A DNA stretch of 38,860 nucleotides, from contig JABJFI010000087.1 of the NCBI GenBank assembly GCA_018662825.1, positions 1-38,860 of the forward strand, read 5' to 3'. Shown here one piece after another: positions 36,049 to 38,860 of the stretch (positions are counted from its first letter, which is position 1; the number at the start of each line of letters is the position of its first letter). The notes beneath the pieces are model-generated. The model searched no databases. It had not been told where the DNA came from and saw nothing but the letters and a program-made list of their open reading frames with translations. Source of the DNA: Methanobacteriota archaeon. GTDB taxonomy: Archaea; Thermoplasmatota; Poseidoniia; Poseidoniales; Poseidoniaceae. The position numbers and the translations under genes are program-made.

Positions 36049-37146
36049 TCATTCAATGCCTATCGAACTGGTTGAAGGTGTAGTTTCAACGAGCTCATCA
36101 TCACTGTTCGTATTTGCTGCCGCAGCAGCCTCGAGCGTTTCCCGCGTAGCCTGAGCACGATGGTATACTTCGCGTAATGTTTGGTCTGAGATTTCCAGAT
36201 ACACTCGTGTTGTGGCAATGCTTGAATGGCCAAGAAGACGTTGAATTGTCACTAAATCTGCACCGCGTTCTAACAAACCCGTAGCAAAATTATGCCGTAA
36301 CACATGCGGCGTTAATTTCCCCTTCGGGAGGCCAGCCTCTCGAGCTAGAGAATCCATCAACCGCTGAACTCCACGAGGCTGTAGTCGACGCCCTGCTGAA
36401 TTCAATAGGAACGCAAAATCATCATCTCTGACCCGTGCTTCGCGAATTGGAATCCATGCATGAATGCGCTCAAGCGTTCTGCGAGTGAACAACACCAAAC
36501 GGTCTTTGTCCCCTTTCCCACCATAGACCCGAGCAGAACCATCTTCTAGATCGATATCATTTCTGTCAAGATTGCACACTTCACTCACCCGTAAACCTGT
36601 GTCAAGCATCATTGTTACGACAATCGAAGCAACCGGATTTTCACTTTTGGCTGAGGCATCCAAAACCATTGTCATTTCTCTTCGATTTAAAGTCCGAGGA
36701 AGCCGCTTTCCTGTTCGAGCTCGTACCAAATGGTCCGGCCAGCGATGACCAAGCCATTTGAGTAAATGACGTGCAGCAGCAAGGCGCGCATTGTAAGTGG
36801 TTGGACGCAAATCGGACAATCCATGTGTCCACCGGTCAATTCTCCCGTTAAGTGGCTCCATCCGTTCAGCCAATTCGTATACAGTCATTTTCTGATAATC
36901 TGACTCACTCAGAACATTTTCGTCAAGTAGGGTCGTTTCGATTAAAGCGCGTAATCCACTTGCATAGGATTTTTGCGTATTCAAGGATTTATTTTCCGCC
37001 TTCAATGTCTGCATATAACAATCGAGCCAAGGCAAATTTTGCATGTGGCTGAGACGCGGTGGAAGCGTGACTGAGGCATCATTTAGCCGTAGTTGGCTCG
37101 GCCTCAAAGCCTTGCGATTTCGCTCCTCTCTTCTCCGCGTATTCAT
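36049..37146 (-). CDS. xerA: tyrosine recombinase, XerA/XerC-like
   Basis: Core SAM-like domain; catalytic motifs DTGLRVSEVCNL, HVLRHNFATGLLERGADLVTIQRLLGHSSIATTRVYLEI. Confidence 0.9.
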   Translation of the reverse strand: MNTRRREERNRKALRPSQLRLNDASVTLPPRLSHMQNLPWLDCYMQTLKAENKSLNTQKSYASGLRALIETTLLDENVLSESDYQKMTVYELAERMEPLNGRIDRWTHGLSDLRPTTYNARLAAARHLLKWLGHRWPDHLVRARTGKRLPRTLNRREMTMVLDASAKSENPVASIVVTMMLDTGLRVSEVCNLDRNDIDLEDGSARVYGGKGDKDRLVLFTRRTLERIHAWIPIREARVRDDDFAFLLNSAGRRLQPRGVQRLMDSLAREAGLPKGKLTPHVLRHNFATGLLERGADLVTIQRLLGHSSIATTRVYLEISDQTLREVYHRAQATRETLEAAAAANTNSDDELVETTPSTSSIGIE

Positions 37147-37161
37147 TGGCGTTCACCGCCT

Positions 37162-37176
37162 CCCGCCTAGGGCGGG
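37162..37176. repeat. short GC-rich hairpin cccgcc-tag-ggcggg
   Basis: Perfect 6-bp inverted repeat in the xerA/rimK intergenic region. Confidence 0.5.
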
Positions 37177-37289
37177 TGTGCATCCCGTGCTCCGTAGAGC
37201 AGAAGAGAAGAATACGGACTACCATATCAAACCACCGCGCGTTTACCCGAACGAGCAATCGAGATTTAGGCCTTCGGCTTGACACCGAG

Positions 37290-38543
37290 TTAAGCATTGG
37301 TTTCTTCAGATGAGGGGACATCAAAGGCTTTCTGTGGCACATCAAGCATTGCTTGTCGCAGTGAAGCCCTCAATTCGGTGAGTTCTCCATAGCAGATCAA
37401 CACATCCTCATATCGCAATTGTAGTTCATTGCTCGGATTCCACAGTAAACTGTTATCGCGAGAAAGAGCAAAGACAGGAATATCAATCTTTGATTTGAAT
37501 AAACTCGCCAGTGGCTGTCCAACAAGAATTGGATGATTTCGAATTTGAAGTGAAAGAACTCCTGCCCCAGGAACCGTTCGAAGCAATTGGTCGAGGTCTA
37601 CTTCTGAGAAAGCAGTTTCACTAGTGACATAATCGATAATCTCTCCAGCAACGTTGACGCCACTCGCTTTCTCGATTCCTTCGAGACCGGGAGACGAATT
37701 CACTTCGAGAACCAAAGGACCGTTCTTTGCTTCAAGTAAATCAACACCAGCAACATGTAGGCCAAGAACTCGAGCCGCCCGGCAAGCCGCCTCTTCGAAT
37801 TCTTTTGGCAAATCAACATTTTCAACCGTGCCATTGAGGTGGTAATTACTTCTAAATTCTCTTCCACGGGCCCGACGACGCATACTTGCAACGACACGGT
37901 CGCCGACTACCAAAGCCCGAATATCCGTTCCATGAGATTCTGCAATGTATTCTTGAATCAAGATTGAACGCCCAGTGAGTAATAATCCTTGAACAAGGTT
38001 GCGCGCTTCTCGGATGGTGTGCCGCAAAAACACACCTTGCCCTTGTGTACCTTGGGTGACTTTGATGACAACGGGTAGGCCACCAACAAAGTCAACTGCG
38101 GTTTCAACATCAATAATATCTCGAACATAAGTTGTTCGAGGAACTGGGATTCTGTTTCGGGCAAGAATTTGAGAAGCGTGAAGTTTATCTCGACTTTTGA
38201 GAATTCCTGCTCCAGTATTCGCAGTCCAAATTCCTAATTGCTCTAAATGTCGGAGTACGGCTACGCCGTGTTTGGTAATTGAATGCCCGATACGCGGAAT
38301 AACAGCATCATAATTGAACGGTTCACCGTTATGAAGAATGTCAATTCTTCCATCTGCAACGAATAATGAGAACTTCATTGGGTCTGCCACATAGGGTTTA
38401 AGCCCACGTTTTTTTGCCTCTTCGACTAACCTTCTAGTGCTGTAGAGGCGGGGACCTCTTGAAAGGATGGCAATTCGGAGGTCCACATCATTCGCAACCC
38501 CCCCATCGCGATTCACACTAGACTCCTCCATGAGTGTCGACAT
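37290..38543 (-). CDS. rimK: RimK-family ATP-grasp ligase with C-terminal TrkA_C-like domain (true start possibly GTG 38486)
   Basis: LRIAILSRGPRLYSTRRLVEEAKKRG, GLPVVIKVTQGTQGQGVFL, ILIQEYIAESHGTDIRALVVGDRVVASMRRRA, GVDLLEAKNGPLVLEVNSSPGLEGIE; C-term GVLSLQIRNHPILVGQPLASLF...PVFALSRDNSLLWNPSNELQLRYEDVLICYGELTEL. Confidence 0.88.
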   Translation of the reverse strand: MSTLMEESSVNRDGGVANDVDLRIAILSRGPRLYSTRRLVEEAKKRGLKPYVADPMKFSLFVADGRIDILHNGEPFNYDAVIPRIGHSITKHGVAVLRHLEQLGIWTANTGAGILKSRDKLHASQILARNRIPVPRTTYVRDIIDVETAVDFVGGLPVVIKVTQGTQGQGVFLRHTIREARNLVQGLLLTGRSILIQEYIAESHGTDIRALVVGDRVVASMRRRARGREFRSNYHLNGTVENVDLPKEFEEAACRAARVLGLHVAGVDLLEAKNGPLVLEVNSSPGLEGIEKASGVNVAGEIIDYVTSETAFSEVDLDQLLRTVPGAGVLSLQIRNHPILVGQPLASLFKSKIDIPVFALSRDNSLLWNPSNELQLRYEDVLICYGELTELRASLRQAMLDVPQKAFDVPSSEETNA

Positions 38544-38585
38544 TCCGCCGCGCCTTTCAAGTGCTCGCTTGAAATCGGGGTAAAC

Positions 38586-38860
38586 ATGACCGAAGAGGGC
38601 GCAGTCGCAGCGAGTGAAGAAATTCCCGTCGATGATGACCATGATGAAGTGGTTGAAATCCTTACTTTGGAACAACGTCAAGAAGAACTTGTGAAATCAC
38701 GATGGAATGTTTTTCTGTGGCTCGGTGTAGCGGTTTTGATGTTTACTTTTGCACTATTCCCAATGCCATTTAGTGCTGATTCAGAAGGGTTGTCAAATTC
38801 TGCACAGAAAGATATTGGGTTAGTATGGGGCCCATCTTTGCCAGGCGATGATTTGTTTGA
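38586..38860 (+). CDS. partial membrane protein, runs off the window
   Basis: MTEEGAVAASEEIPVDDDHDEVVEILTLEQRQEELVKSRWNVFLWLGVAVLMFTFALFPMPFSADSEG... open to the window end. Confidence 0.6.
   Translation, partial: MTEEGAVAASEEIPVDDDHDEVVEILTLEQRQEELVKSRWNVFLWLGVAVLMFTFALFPMPFSADSEGLSNSAQKDIGLVWGPSLPGDDLF

Noticed and set aside
36049-37146. Tyrosine recombinase as evidence of an integrated mobile element
   Set aside because: No att repeats, phage/plasmid genes or tRNA insertion seen nearby; sequence looks like housekeeping XerA.
37141-37280. Possible tRNA or structured RNA between xerA and rimK
   Set aside because: No complete cloverleaf could be drawn on either strand; only a short hairpin remains.

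Overview
The window looks like a chromosomal segment of a planktonic archaeon, most consistent with Thermoplasmatota / Marine Group II (Poseidoniales-like). This placement is inferred from gene content: PriL, topoisomerase VI A/B, TFB, RpoP, SecG (Sec61-beta), DUF373, an MptE-like protein, an RFC-like ATPase, tRNA-Asp(GTC) and tRNA-Arg(CCT). About 31 protein genes are credible, densely packed, with several 4-nt stop/start overlaps. There is no CRISPR array, rRNA or transposon. The most unusual items are: (1) a small protein made of two ~73-aa near-identical repeats with a ubiquitin/beta-grasp-like pattern; (2) a class II aldolase/adducin-fold protein with a third metal-ligand His replaced by Met and a long acidic plus (GPPS)n N-terminal region; (3) an HhH plus lysine/alanine-rich histone-H1-like protein; (4) a 1704-aa surface protein with a VWA domain apparently inserted in a beta-propeller; (5) an orphan SdhA/FrdA-like flavoprotein missing canonical catalytic motifs; (6) a PlsC-like acyltransferase in an archaeon; (7) a RimK-type ATP-grasp ligase fused to a TrkA_C-like domain; (8) a divergent RFC-like ATPase with an altered Walker B. 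All family calls come from reading the motifs; no database search was possible.
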